Assembly (NCBI GenBank): GCA_024803745.1 | Contig: JANJXV010000161.1 | Coordinates: 1,500,001-1,564,000 of the forward strand | Length of the DNA: 64,000 nucleotides | From: Megascapheus bottae | Taxonomy: Eukaryota; Chordata; Mammalia; Rodentia; Geomyidae | Reading direction: 5' to 3' | In this document: piece by piece, positions 11,437 through 23,361 of the stretch | How the letters are laid out: every line of letters starts with the position of its first letter | How positions within the stretch are numbered: position 1 is the stretch's first letter | Position numbers and translations under genes: made by a program | Notes under the pieces: model-generated | Databases searched by the model: none | The model's input: only the letters and a program-made list of their open reading frames with translations | Told to the model about the DNA's origin: nothing

Positions 11437-11556
11437 TAGTATGCTTTAGTAGTATGTAGTAACCTTCTTTGTCTTTTCTTACTAATTTTAGTTTGAAGTC
11501 TATTCTATCTGATATGAGGATGGCAACTTCAGCCTGTTTATGGGGGCAGTTAGCTT
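11437..11556 (-). mobile_element. L1 ORF2 endonuclease-region fragment at array edge
   Basis: On the minus strand this reads 'ANCPHKQAEVAILISDRIDF' followed by 'KLKLVRKDKEGYYILLK', part of the L1 endonuclease domain. It is joined in frame to the C-terminal part of L1 #1 ORF2 after 'TTQTTEQ', an order impossible in a normal L1. It shares SDRIDF with the fragment at 63558-63757, whereas array L1s read SDTIDF. It is therefore the block-edge fragment, not a piece of the array. The left join to block A sequence at about 11437 lacks roughly 290 bases that block B retains. Confidence 0.85.
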
Positions 11557-14500
11557 GTTCCGTTGTTTGGGTGGTGAAGATCTTCTCCCACTCTGTAGGC
11601 TTCCTGATTAGTTTACTAGCTATATCCGTTGCCATACAAAAGCTCTGCAGTTTAATGCAGTCCCACTTATCCAGCCTTTCTCTGATTTGTTGTGATTCTT
11701 GGTCCTTATTAAGAAAGTTTCGACCTGTACCAAGGAGGCCTAGTGTATCTCCTATTCCTTCCTGTAAACTTTTCAGTGTGTCAGCTTTTACCTCCACGTC
11801 TTTGATCCATTTGGAGTTAATTCTAGTGCAAGGGGACAAAGAAGGATCCAACTTTAGTTTTCTGCAGGTGTTTAACCAGTTCTGCCAGCACAACTTGTGG
11901 AAGAGGCTATCTTTCTTCCATTCTATTTTTTTGGCTCCCTGGTCAAAGATTAGGTGGCCATAGGTCTGTGGTTTAATATATGGGTCCGCAGTTCTACTCC
12001 ATTGGACTTCAGGCCTGTTCTTGTGCCAGTACCAAGCTGTTTTGAGAATTATAGCTCTGTAATAGAGCCTTAAGTTTGGAATTGAAATTCCTCCAACACT
12101 GTTCTTTCTGCTAAGAAGTGTTTTTGCTATACGGGGTCTTTTATTATTCCATATGAAATTTTGAATTGCCTCTTCTATGTCTTTAAAGAATGACATTGGG
12201 ATGTTGATGGGTATTACATTGAATTTGTAGATAGCCCTTGGCAAGATTGTCATTTTCACAATGTTGATTCTTCCAATCCAGGAGCACGGGAGGTTTTTCC
12301 ATTTCCTTAGTTCTGCTTTAATTTCCTTTTTTAGGGTTTTAAAGTTTTCATCTAAACGGTCCTTTACATTCTTAGTTAAGCTAATTGCTAGGTACTTTAT
12401 TTTCTTTGAGGCTATTGTGAAAGGATTTTCTTTCCTGATTATTGCCTCGTTCCTCTCAGTGTTGGCGTAAAGTAAGGCAGTTGATTTGTGAGGGTTGATT
12501 TTATGGCCTGCTACCCTTCCAAAGCTTTGAATCAGCTCAAGGAGCTTGGGAGTAGAGTCTATAGGATTCTTTAAATACAGAATCATGTCATCTGCAAAGA
12601 GGGATAGTTTTATTTCCTCTTTCCCTACTTGGATCCACTTTATGCTTGCTTCTTGCCATATTGCACTGCCTAGGAATTCTAGTACTATGTTAAAAAGGAG
12701 TGGAGAGAGTGGGCATCCTTGTCTCGTTCCTGATTTTAGAGGGAATGGCTTTAGATTTTCACCATTAATTATAATACTAGCAGTGGGTTTCTCATACACA
12801 GCCTTTATTACATTGAGAAATGTTCCATGGATTCCTAGTTTCTCCACATCTTTTAACATAAAGGGGTTTTGGATCTTGTCAAATGCCTTTTCCGCATCTA
12901 TTGAGACAATCATGTGATTTTATCCCTGCTCCTGTTGATGTGTTGAATTATATTAATTGATTTGTGTATGTTGAACCAGCTTTGCCTCCCTGTGATGAAT
13001 CCAGTTTGATCATAGTGTATATTTTTTTTGATGAGTTGTTGTAGACGGTTGGCCAGTATTTTGTTGAGAAGTTTTGCATCGAGGTTCATCAAAGAAATGG
13101 GTCTATAGATCTCTTTCTTTGATGAATCTCTGTCTGGTTTGGGGATGAGGGATATGCTGGCTTCACAGAATCAGTTTAGTAAAGAACCTTCATTTTCAAT
13201 TTCGTTGAAGAGCTTGAGGAGTATTGGTGTGAGCTCTGCTTTGAAGACCTTATAGAATTCAGCTGTGAATCCATCTGGCCCTGGGCTCTTTTTAAGTGGA
13301 AGTTGTCTAATTTCCATTTCTATTTCAGAGCTTGAAATAGGCCTGTTGAGTTGGGTTAGCTCTTCTTGGTTCAGTGTGTGTATGTTAATATTGTCTAGGA
13401 ATTCATCCATTTCTTCTAGATTTTCAAATTTGTTGGCGTAAAGGTTTGAGAAGTATTCCCTCATGATATTCTGGATCTTGGTAATTTCTGTCGTGATATT
13501 ACCATTTTCATCTGCGATTTTGTTTATTTCGATATGCTCTCTTCTTTTTTTGGTAAGATTTGCTAAGGGCTTGTCAATTTTGTTAATTCTTTCAAGAACC
13601 AACTCCTTGTTTTGTTGATTCTTTCTATAGTTTTTTTTTATTCCAAATCATTTAATTCTGCTTTGATTTTAATAATTTTCTTTCTCCTAATGGGTTTAGG
13701 GTTGGTTTGTTGCTCTTTTTCCAGGAGGTTAAGGTGAGACATTAACTAGTTGGTTTGCCATTTTTCCAACTTGCTGTTGTAGGCACTCAGCGCTATAAAT
13801 TTTCCTCTGAGTACTGCCTTTGTTGTGTCCCTAAGGAGTTGATATTTGTGTGCTCCTTATTGTTAAATTTCATAAACAGTTGGATATCTGTTCTGATCTT
13901 TTCGATTACCCATTGTTTTTGATTCAACAATGTGTGGTTCAGTCTCCATGAGTTACAGGGTTTTCTTTGGTGGAGATGTGTGTTCAGCTCCAATTTGATG
14001 CCTTTATGCTCTGAGAGTGTGCATGGAATAATTTCAGTGTTTCTGAATCTGTCCAGGTTTGCTTTATGGCCTAAGATGTGGTCTATTTTGGAAAATGTTC
14101 CATGTGCTGCTTAGAAAAACGTATATTGTGGTGTTATTGGGTGGAATATTCTGCAGATGTCTGTTAGATCTAGTTGGTCTATATAGTTGTTCAGTTCTAA
14201 GGTTTCTCTGTTGAGTTTTTGCCTTGTTGATCTGTCCATAGGTGAGAGTGGTGTGTTAAACTCACCAACAATCGCTGTATTTCGATCTATGTATGGTTTC
14301 AGTGTAAGTAAAGTTTGCTTGATGAAGTTTGGAGCTCCGGGATTGGGAGTGTAAATATTTAGGATTGTTATGTCTTCCGGGAGGAAAGATCCCTTTAGTA
14401 GTATGTAGTAACCTTCTTTGTCTTTTCTTACTAATTTTAGTTTGAAGTCTATTGTATCTGATATGAGGATGGCAACTCTAGCCTGTTTATGGGGGCAGTT

Positions 14501-14692
14501 AGCTTGATAGAGTTTATTCCAACCTCTCACTTTCAAAAGATGACTGTTTTGGGTAAGATGTGTCTCTTGAAGTCAGCAGAACGATGGCTCTTGCTTTTTG
14601 ATCCAACTAGACAACCTATGCCGTTTAATTGGAGAGTAAAGTCCATTGATATTGAGAGTTAGGATTGAGAGATATTTATTAGTTCCTACCAT
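11557..14692 (-). pseudogene. L1 #1 ORF2 (endonuclease and reverse transcriptase, 3'-truncated)
   Basis: Starts at ATG 14692 with 'MVGTNKYLSILTLNINGLYS'. The endonuclease motif 'LQETHL' is in frame but preceded by a TGA. The catalytic 'GDFN' motif reads GEFNTPLS (Glu codon at 14261-14263). A stop near 14111 ends the endonuclease frame, then '[20 protein letters not shown]' and the RT core follow, with '[20 protein letters not shown]' and FADD in '[20 protein letters not shown]'. The RT part is open from 12913 through the junction into the endonuclease fragment at 11402, a 503-codon chimeric frame. Several frame breaks between 12910 and 14110 make it inactive. Confidence 0.92.
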
Positions 14693-14767
14693 TTTTAAAA
14701 GCTTTTAGTAGGGCCTGTGTCTTGACAGTTCTTGTGGTCCTTAGATGGTATGCTGTTTAGGTGCCAT

Positions 14768-15924
14768 TTATTTCCCTATATTGCATTTATTTTGGTTTTC
14801 TATGTATAGAGCATCTTTGAGAATTCTCTGTAGTGTTGGTTTTGTTTCGACATATTGTTGCAGCTTTTCCCTGGAATGGAATGTTTTTATTTTTCCCTCA
14901 GTTATGAATGAGAGCTTAGCTGGCTACAGTATTCTTGGTTGGTAGTTATTTGATATAAGGGCATGACATATATGCTTCCATTCACTTCGTGCTTGCATGG
15001 TCTCTGCTGAGAAATCTGGGGTTATTCTGATTGGTTTGCCTTTGTAGGTTACTGATCCCTTTTCCCTGGCTGCCTTTAGGATCTTTCCTTTCGTTTCTAT
15101 TGATCCAGTTCGGATCACAATGTGGCGGTGGGATGTTCTTTTCTGGTCAGGTCTGTTTGGGGTTCTAAAAGCTTCTCGTATCTGGATGGGCCTGCCCTTC
15201 TGGATATTTGGGAAATTCTCTGAGATGATTCCCTGAAGTATATTTCCAATACCATGGACCTCTTTCTCCACGCCCTCCTCAATACCAACTAGCCTTAAAT
15301 TAGGCTTCCTAATTGTATCTTGGACCTCCTGAAGCGCTCTCTCATATTTCCTAGATGTGGATTGACTCATTTTCTGTTCTTTATAATACCTAAATTATCT
15401 TCAGCCACGGAAATTCTCTCCTCTGCAATGTCTAACCTGCTATCAAAGCTATCTACTTTATTTTTCATCTCCCTTGCTTCTAATTGCTCACTTTTGATGC
15501 CTTGCATCCCTTGTTTTAGATCATGTATGGATTTCTTTATCTCCTTGATTTCCTTTTGAGTGGTTAGCTCAGTAGCTTTATTTTCTTTGGACATTTGCTG
15601 GAGTTTGGTCACGTTTTTATTTGTGGATTCTTTGAATTCATCCATCTTTCTTTGAAAAACCTTTATTATGGCCTCCTTTATGGCTTCTTCTTTTTCACTT
15701 ATCACCTTGTTTTTGCTTTCCTCTTGTTCAGGTATGGCTTCCTCCATTATCTCTTTCTTTATATTTTCACATTTTTCATTAATGATGTTTATCAATTGCA
15801 TTTGTGTAGCAATTGGAAGACTCTCCTCTAGGTTTGCCACTGACTGTTCCATTGTCTGTTTACATTGGGTGGGGGATGTTGTTTCTTGATTTGACATTTT
15901 TCTTGAGTTTCTTGTTCTGCCCAT
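14768..15924 (-). pseudogene. L1 #1 ORF1 (split by frameshift and a stop)
   Basis: The N-terminal 185 codons (15924-15367) start 'MGRTRNSRKMSNQETTSPTQ' and contain a long Glu/Lys-rich coiled coil, ending 'GIIKNRK' TGA. The next frame opens with an ATG overlapping that TGA (ATGA, 15367-15370) and encodes the RRM/CTD core: 'NFPNIQ', 'RTPNRPDQKRTSHRHIVIRT', 'ILKAAREKGSVTYKGKPIRI', 'DFSAETMQARSEWKHICHAL'. It ends at 'PRIL' TAG, where the family usually has Tyr-Pro; the frame then continues open to the natural TAA at 14768. ORF1p is the RNA-binding trimeric chaperone of L1 particles. All three full ORF1 copies have the same two lesions. Confidence 0.93.
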
Positions 15925-16812
15925 TTGAAAATGGGAGCAAGATTACTACTAAATACGATTATAGTTTTTCAGATATAACCAACCTAGACCTCTGTCGCTG
16001 GCAGACACTAGATGTTCACAAGTTTTGATTGGTATTATCACTCTTTCTTTTTGTGCACTTACAGACCAGCCTAATACAACCACTGAGAAGCGATTTATAC
16101 CCAAAACAATAAGCCTCTCAATCCAATCTCTATTGTCTTTAAGTCCCTCTGAGCCTAGAGAATAATTAACCACCTACATATACAATATTGCTCAACAGCC
16201 ATCAAGTGTAGATCCGTGCAGTATAAGTGTTGAAAGACGAGCAGAGGTCCAGAGATAGAAAAAAAGAATGAGAGAGGTCAGGGGAGGTGCAAGAGGATTA
16301 ACGTAGGAGTGTAAGAATATTGTAGTAATGAAGAAAAGGTATAGCATAAGGATAACTGACATAAGTTGGTAAGTAGGTAGCATATTTGAGTACAAAGTTT
16401 GGAAAGTATTAGAATAAAACTTATGTGTTGCTGCACGACTAGCTCTTAGCCCAACCAGTGGCCTCACAGTGGACCATGGGATGAATCTGTTTTTCTTGTC
16501 TACGTTGAGGGAAAGGGGTATTTCACAAGATGCAGAAGCGAAGATTTCAGAAGCAAATGCTGTGAGTGAATTAGCTCGTAAAAAGCATTTTTATTTTCTT
16601 TTATCTTTCTGCCAGTCTTGGGGCTTGAATTCAGGGCCTGAGCACTGTCCTCGGGTTTTCTCAAGTCTAGCCCTCTGCCACTTGAGCCACAGTGCCACAT
16701 CTAGATTTTCTATCTATGTGGTACTGAGCAATCAAACCCAGATCTTCATGGATGCTAGGCAAGCACTCTACCACTATGCCAAACTCTCAACCCTGACATA
16801 GTAATTATAAAG

Positions 16813-16813
<1 letters not shown>

Positions 16814-16843
<30 letters not shown>

Positions 16844-16844
16844 A
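16814..16844. repeat. (ATC)n microsatellite in spacer 1
   Basis: Ten uninterrupted ATC-type triplets. Spacer 2 has fourteen and spacer 3 eleven with one interruption, while the paralog near 47942 has only three or four. Apparent poly-Asp frames here are repeat translations. Confidence 0.93.
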
Positions 16845-17644
16845 TCCAAATATCCTTTCTCCTACAAAGAATGAACACTTAACTGTGTCTAATGCTTTTT
16901 TTTTAATTTCACTAATTCTTCTGTGTTTTTCCCTCTTGCATTTTTTACACATGACAGCAAAGCTAATCATCAGGAAAAAATTGATTAGGATACAGAAACC
17001 TAATAATATCCTAGTAGATTGACGTCAAAAATATGTGCAAGATGCCCTGTGTGTTTGACCTAGTGGGAGAGTCCTTGGCTACTAAGCAGTAAGCCTCAGG
17101 TTTGATTCCTCATTACCACATACATAGAAAACGCTGCAAGTGGTGCTGTGGCTCGGTGGGACAGCTAAAGCCTAAAGAAAGCCCAAGAACAATGTTCACA
17201 CTCTGAGGTCAAGTCCCAAGACTAGCAAAAACAAAAAAAAATTCGACAAGGGGCAAAATGCAGGCAGAGAAGGCACTGTGAAGCAAATGTTTTGTAAAGG
17301 GTGAGGGCAATATTGACCCTTAAGTTTGGATCTTACCTAAGAAAGGCTCCTTGAGCCTGAGACCAGACTGGTAGTTGGGCCTAGTGGAAGACATTGGGAT
17401 AGGACAAATAAGGTGTGCTGTATACTACATCCACATGTATATTGTGAGACTGGAGGAGAGATTCAGCCTCCAGTATGTCTTTGGTGAGGTCTTTTGTGAG
17501 CAAGGATCTTTGGTCATTGGGCCCTGAAAGGTGACCCTGCCTCCCTCACAATGGAACAGAATATGGAACCCTGGTAACCAAGCCACTGTAACTAACAACC
17601 AGCTCAAGCCAGCTCACTTGGCCTGTGGCTCAGGAGGAAGAAAG

Positions 17645-17811
17645 ATGTTGCTGTGCTGTTGCCAAAGGTCAGGAAACTCGAGTCTCAGGCATGGAAGTTG
17701 TGGATGTCTTACTCGAAGATGTACATGCTAGATCATTGCCAAGCCACAAATCCAGTATAACAGAACTTTCTCTAAGAAGAAGGCCAGGAAAATCCAGAGC
17801 AACCAGATGAG
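17645..17811 (+). pseudogene. Candidate first exon of a RalGDS-like gene (spacer 1 copy)
   Basis: An ATG begins 'MLLCCCQRSGNSSLRHGSCG'. The region ends at a good donor (cagatgag|gtaaat at 17811/17812). It matches the minus-strand segment 47154-46987, which lies just upstream of a RalGDS-type RasGEF_N exon. No single frame is open from the ATG to the donor: the ATG frame stops at 17731 and another open frame covers the rest, so it is probably decayed. Assignment to the RalGDS family rests on neighbourhood, and the Cys-rich start is only suggestive. An L1 begins 62 bases past the donor. Confidence 0.5.
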
Positions 17812-18287
17812 GTAAATTTCTAAGAAGAAATGTATTTGACCCCATCATCCTCCCCACACACTACAACTTTCTTTTTTTTTTCATTTTTTTATTGTAATTA
17901 GTAAAAGGGTTAGATGATATTTGCCAGATAGAAGGTGCATTAATTCACATACATTGATACCCTTTCACATGTCTTGGTACCCATTTCCCTCCAACCCCAC
18001 ACCCCCCACCCATCTTGGTTTTCCCCCCTTCCCTATCAATTTTCAAACATCCAAATACAAATAAATTCAATATATCAGATAACAAAGTGAGATACTATAC
18101 CAATATGGGATAACCATGGGACAGCAAGCGAGATGAGAGACAACATAGTACATTAAGGACAACAATCATTCATTATATGGCTTTTGTGTCAATATCCTGG
18201 AGGTCCTTTCAATTAGCTTCACATTATACGGCCTTATATATGGCCTTTTGCTCTATTGCCAATCTCTGCTAGTAGAGCCCAAGGTTT

Positions 18288-21200
18288 CTACTGATTATGA
18301 CGAATGAGGGAAACCACTGAGCCTAAGTTCCTTTGAGTCTGGCTTACTTCACTTAATATGATTTGTTCTAAGTCTTTCCATTTCCTACCAAATGGCGCGA
18401 TGTCATTCTTTCTGACAGCAGCTTACAATTCCATAGTGTACAAATACGACAATTTGTTGATCCACTCATCAACTTAGGGACATCTGGGTTGGTTCCATAT
18501 CTTTGCTATGGTGAATAGTGCTGCAATGAACATTGTTGTGCTAGTGGGTTAATATGCCCTTGTTTCTGGATTGTTGGGTAAATGCCAAGTAGTGGAATTG
18601 CTGGGTCATAGGTGAGTTCTATGTTTAGCATTTTGAGGCACTGCCACACTACTTACCATAGTGGTTGAACGAGTTTGCACTCCCACCAACAGTGTAGTAA
18701 TGATCCCTCCTGGGCACATCCCCTCCAGCATCTGTTATCATTCGTTTTCCTAATCCTGGCCATTCTAACTGGAGTTAGGTGGAATCTTAGACTTGTTTTG
18801 ATTTGCATTTCTTTTATGACCAGAGATGTTGAGCATTTCTTCATGTGTCTATAGGCCATTTTTGTTTCTTCTTCAGAGAAGACTCTCTTTAAGTCTTTGG
18901 CCCATTTTGTAATGGGATGGGTGTTACTTTGGAGCTTAGTTTTGGAGTGATTCAATTTTTTGAGTTGCTGATATATTTTAGATATGAGGCCTTGTTCCGT
19001 TGTTTGGGTGGTGAAGATCTTCTCCCACTCCGTAGGCTTCCTGATTAGTTTACTAGCTATATCCGTTGCCATACAAAAGCTCTGCAGTTTAATGCAGTCC
19101 CACTTATCCAGCCTTTCTCTGATTTGTTGTGATTCTTGGTCCTTATTAAGAAAGTTTCGACCTGTACCAAGGAGGCCTAGTGTATCTCCTATTCCTTCCT
19201 GTAAACTTTTCAGTGTGTCAGCTTTTACCTCCACGTCTTTGATCCATTTGGAGTTAATTCTAGTGCAAGGGGACAAAGAAGGATCCAACTTTAGTTTTCT
19301 GCAGGTGTTTAACCAGTTCTGCCAGCACAACTTGTTGAAGAGGCTATCTTTCTTCCATTCTATTTTTTTGGCTCCCTGGTCAAAGATTAGGTGGCCATAG
19401 GTCTGTGGTTTAATATATGGGTCCGCAGTTCTACTCCATTGGACTTCAGGCCTGTTCTTGTGCCAGTACCAAGCTGTTTAGAGAATTATAGCTCTGTAAT
19501 AGAGTCTTAAGTTTGGAATTGAAATTCCTCCAACACTGTTCTTTCTGCTAAGAAGTGTTTTTGCTATACGGGGTCTTTTATTATTCCATATGAAATTTTG
19601 AATTGCCTCTTCTATGTCTTTAAAGAATGACATTGGGATGTTGATGGGTATTACATTGAATTTGTAGATAGCCCTTGGCAAGATTGTCATTTTCACAATG
19701 TTGATTCTTCCAATCCAGGAGCACGGGAGGTTTTTCCATTTCCTTAGTTCTGCTTTAATTTCCTTTTTTAGGGTTTTAAAGTTTTCATCTAAACGGTCCT
19801 TTACATTCTTAGTTAAGCTAATTGCTAGGTACTTTATTTTCTTTGAGGCTATTGTGAAAGGATTTTCTTTCCTGATTATTGCCTCGTTCCTCTCAGTGTT
19901 GGCGTAAAGTAAGGCAGTTGATTTGTGAGGGTTGATTTTATGGCCTGCTACCCTTCCAAAGCTTTGAATCAGCTCAAGGAGCTTGGGAGTAGAGTCTATA
20001 GGATTCTTTAAATACAGAATCATGTCATCTGCAAAGAGGGATAGTTTTATTTCCTCTTTCCCTACTTGGATCCACTTTATGCTTGCTTCTTGCCTTATTG
20101 CACTGCCTAGGAATTCTAGTACTATGTTAAAAAGGAGTGGAGAGAGTGGGCATCCTTGTCTCGTTCCTGATTTTAGAGGGAATGGCTTTAGATTTTCACC
20201 ATTAAGTATAATACTAGCAGTGGGTTTCTCATACACAGCCTTTATTACATTGAGAAATGTTCCATGGATTCCTAGTTTCTCCACATCTTTTAACATAAAG
20301 GGGTTTTGGATCTTGTCAAATGCCTTTTCCGCATCTATTGAGACAATCATGTGATTTTATCCCTGCTCCTGTTGATGTGTTGAATTATATTAATTGATTT
20401 GTGTATGTTGAACCAGCTTTGCCTCCCTGTGATGAATCCAGTTTGATCATAGTGTATATTTTTTTGGATGAGTTGTTGTAGACGGTTGGCCAGTATTTTG
20501 TTGAGAAGTTTTGCATCGAGGTTCATCAAAGAAATGGGTCTATAGATCTCTTTCTTTGATGAATCTCTGTCTGGTTTGGGGATGAGGGATATGCTGGCTT
20601 CACAGAATCAGTTTAGTAAAGAACCTTCATTTTCAATTTCGTTGAAGAGCTTGAGGAGTATTGGTGTGAGCTCTGCTTTGAAGACCTTATAGAATTCAGC
20701 TGTGAATCCATCTGGCCCTGGGCTCTTTTTAAGTGGAAGTTGTCTAATTTCCATTTCTATTTCAGAGCTTGAAATAGGCCTGTTGAGTTGGGTTAGCTCT
20801 TCTTGGTTCAGTGTGTGTATGTTAATATTGTCTAGGAATTCATCCATTTCTTCTAGATTCTCAAATTTGTTGGCGTAAAGGTTTGAGAAGTATTCCCTCA
20901 TGATATTCTGGATCTTGGTAATTTCTGTCGTGATATTACCATTTTCATCTGCGATTTTGTTTATTTCGATATGCTCTCTTCTTTTTTTGGTAAGATTTGC
21001 TAAGGGCTTGTCAATTTTGTTAATTCTTTCAAGAACCAACTCCTTGTTTTGTTGATTCTTTCTATAGTTTTTTTTATTCCAAATCATTTAATTCTGCTTT
21101 GATTTTAATAATTTTCTTTCTCCTAATGGGTTTAGGGTTGGTTTGTTGCTCTTTTTCCAGGAGGTTAAGGTGAGACATTAACTAGTTGGTTTGCCATTTT

Positions 21201-22129
21201 TCCAACTTGCTGTTGTAGGCACTCAGCGCTATAAATTTTCCTCTGAGTACTGCCTTTGTTGTGTCCCTAAGGAGTTGATATTTGTGTGCTCCTTATTGTT
21301 AAATTTCATAAACAGTTGGATATCTGTTCTGATCTCTTCGATTACCCATTGTTTTTGATTCAACAATGTGTGGTTCAGTCTCCATGAGTTACAGGGTTTT
21401 CTTTGGTGGAGATGTGTGTTCAGCTCCAATTTGATGCCTTTATGCTCTGAGAGTGTGCCTGGAATAATTTCAGTGTTTCTGAATCTGTCCAGGTTTGCTT
21501 TATGGCCTAAGATGTGGTCTATTTTGGAAAATGTTCCATGTGCTGCTTAGAAAAACGTATATTGTGGTGTTATTGGGTGGAATATTCTGCAGATGTCTGT
21601 TAGATCTAGTTGGTCTATATAGTTGTTCAGTTCTAAGGTTTCTCTGTTGAGTTTTTGCCTTGTTGATCTGTCCATAGGTGAGAGTGGTGTGTTAAACTCA
21701 CCAACAATCGCTGTATTTCGATCTATGTATGGTTTCAGTGTAAGTAAAGTTTGCTTGATGAAGTTTGGAGCTCCGGGATTGGGAGTGTAAATATTTAGGA
21801 TTGTTATGTCTTCCGGGAGGAAAGATCCCTTTAGTAGTATGTAGTAACCTTCTTTGTCTTTTCTTACTAATTTTAGTTTGAAGTCTATTGTATCTGATAT
21901 GAGGATGGCAACTCTAGCCTGTTTATGGGGGCAGTTAGCTTGATAGAGTTTATTCCAACCTCTCACTTTCAAAAGATGATTGTTTTTGGGTAAGATGTGT
22001 CTCTCGAAGTCAGCAGAACGATGGCTCTTGCTTTTTGATCCAACTAGACAACCTATGCCTTTTAATTGGAGAGTTAAGTCCATTGATATTGAGAGTTAGG
22101 ATTGAGAGATATTTATTAGTTCCTACCAT
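18288..22129 (-). pseudogene. L1 #2 ORF2
   Basis: The ORF2 span is about 1280 codons, the normal L1 ORF2 length, from ATG at 22129 to TAG at 18288. It carries the TGA before the ETHL motif plus an extra A that shifts the frame just after it. Also present are GEFN in place of GDFN, an intact FADD in '[15 protein letters not shown]', and a Lys-to-TAA change in '[12 protein letters not shown]' (near 19480) shared only with L1 #3. The C-terminal '[17 protein letters not shown]' segment (near 18700) precedes another stop. It is inactive. Confidence 0.93.
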
Positions 22130-22177
22130 TTTTAAAAGCTTTTAGTAGGGCCTGTGTCTTTACAGTTCTTGTGGTCC

Positions 22178-23361
22178 TTAGATGGTATGCTGTTTAGGTG
22201 CCATTTCTTTCCCTATATTGCATTTATTTTGGTTTTCTATGTATAGAGCATCTTTGAGAATTCTCTGTAGTGTTGGTTTTGTTTCGACATATTGTTGCAG
22301 CTTTTCCCTGGAATGGAATGTTTTTATTTTTCCCTCAGTTATGAATGAGAGCTTAGCTGGCTACAGTATTCTTGGTTGGTAGTTATTTGATATAAGGGCA
22401 TGACATATATGCTTCCATTCACTTCGTGCTTGCATGGTCTCTGCTGAGAAATCTGGGGTTATTCTGATTGGTTTGCCTTTGTAGGTTACTGATCCCTTTT
22501 CCCTGGCTGCCTTTAGGATCTTTCCTTTCGTTTCTATTGATCCAGTTTGGATCACAATGTGGCGGTGGGATGTTCTTTTCTGGTCAGGTCTGTTTGGGGT
22601 TCTAAAAGGTTCTCGTATCTGGATGGGCCTGCCCTTCTGGATATTTGGGAAATTCTCTGAGATTTTTCCCTGAAGTATATTTCCAATACCATGGACCTCT
22701 TTCTCCACGCCCTCCTCAATACCAACTAGCCTTAAATTAGGCTTCCTAATTGTATCTTGGACCTCCTGAAGCGCTCTCTCATATTTCCTAGATGTGGATT
22801 GACTCATTTTCTGTTCTTTATAATACCTAAATTATCTTCAGCCACGGAAATTCTCTCCTCTGCAATGTCTAACCTGCTATCAAAGCTATCTACTTTATTT
22901 TTCATCTCCCTTGCTTCTAATTGCTCACTTTTGATGCCTTGCATCCCTTGTTGTAGATCATGTATGGATTTCTTTATCTCCTTGATTTCCTTTTGAGTGG
23001 TTAGCTCAGTAGCTTTATTTTCTTTGGACATTTGCTGGAATTTGGTCACGTTTTTATTTGTGGATTGTTTGAATTCATCCATCTTTCTTTGAAAAACCTT
23101 TATTATGGCCTCCTTTATGGCTTCTTCTTTTTCACTTATCACCTTGTTTTTGCTTTCCTCTTGTTCAGGTATGGCTTCCTCCATTATCTCTTTCTTTATA
23201 TTTTCACATTTTTCATTAATGATGTTTATCAATTGCATTTGTGTAGCAATTGGAAGACTCTCCTCTAGGTTTGCCAGTGACTGTTCCATTGTCTGTTTAC
23301 ATTGGGTGGGGGATGTTGTTTCTTGATTTGACATTTTTCTTGAGTTTCTTGTTCTGCCCAT
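22178..23361 (-). pseudogene. L1 #2 ORF1
   Basis: Same layout as L1 #1: coiled-coil half 23361-22804, ATGA overlap at 22804-22807, RRM/CTD half to TAG at 22361, then open remnant to TAA at 22178. The natural stop of #1 is changed here (TAA to GAA), extending the tail by 8 codons. Private differences from #1 include FKQSTNK and REPFRTPNR. Confidence 0.92.

Larger units (their letters stand above)
11557..16483 (-). mobile_element. L1 #1 of the array (3'-truncated)
   Basis: Order on the minus strand: 5' UTR (about 16483-15925), ORF1 (15924-14768), intergenic gap, ORF2 (from ATG at 14692). ORF2 stops abruptly at 11557, where it meets the endonuclease fragment. The C-terminal 'RCWRGC' domain, 3' UTR and poly(A) present in L1 #2-#4 are absent. 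The 5' edge is placed where homology to the spacer begins. Confidence 0.92.
16484..17872 (+). repeat. Array spacer 1 (host 5' gene segment, inverted paralog of 46930-48283)
   Basis: This non-L1 segment matches the reverse complement of 46930-48283 from 'cagattcatccc' on the left to 'acaactttctt' on the right, where the L1 poly(T) of element #2 begins. It carries an antisense ID-type SINE (about 16600-16795), a GAT/ATC microsatellite, a second sense SINE (about 17050-17240) and a candidate RalGDS-like first exon. The left limit at 16484 is where similarity to 48283 stops. Confidence 0.9.

Noticed and set aside
11469..11963. 164-codon plus-strand frame and its copies at 18984, 33870 and 63701
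   Set aside because: Antisense shadow of L1 ORF2.
15595..15831. Hydrophobic Phe/Leu-rich plus-strand frames repeated in each L1
   Set aside because: Antisense of the Lys/Glu-rich coiled coil of ORF1, not membrane proteins.
16755..16970. Frame with a poly-Asp run (also in the other spacers)
   Set aside because: It crosses the ATC microsatellite; the rest lacks coding signs.
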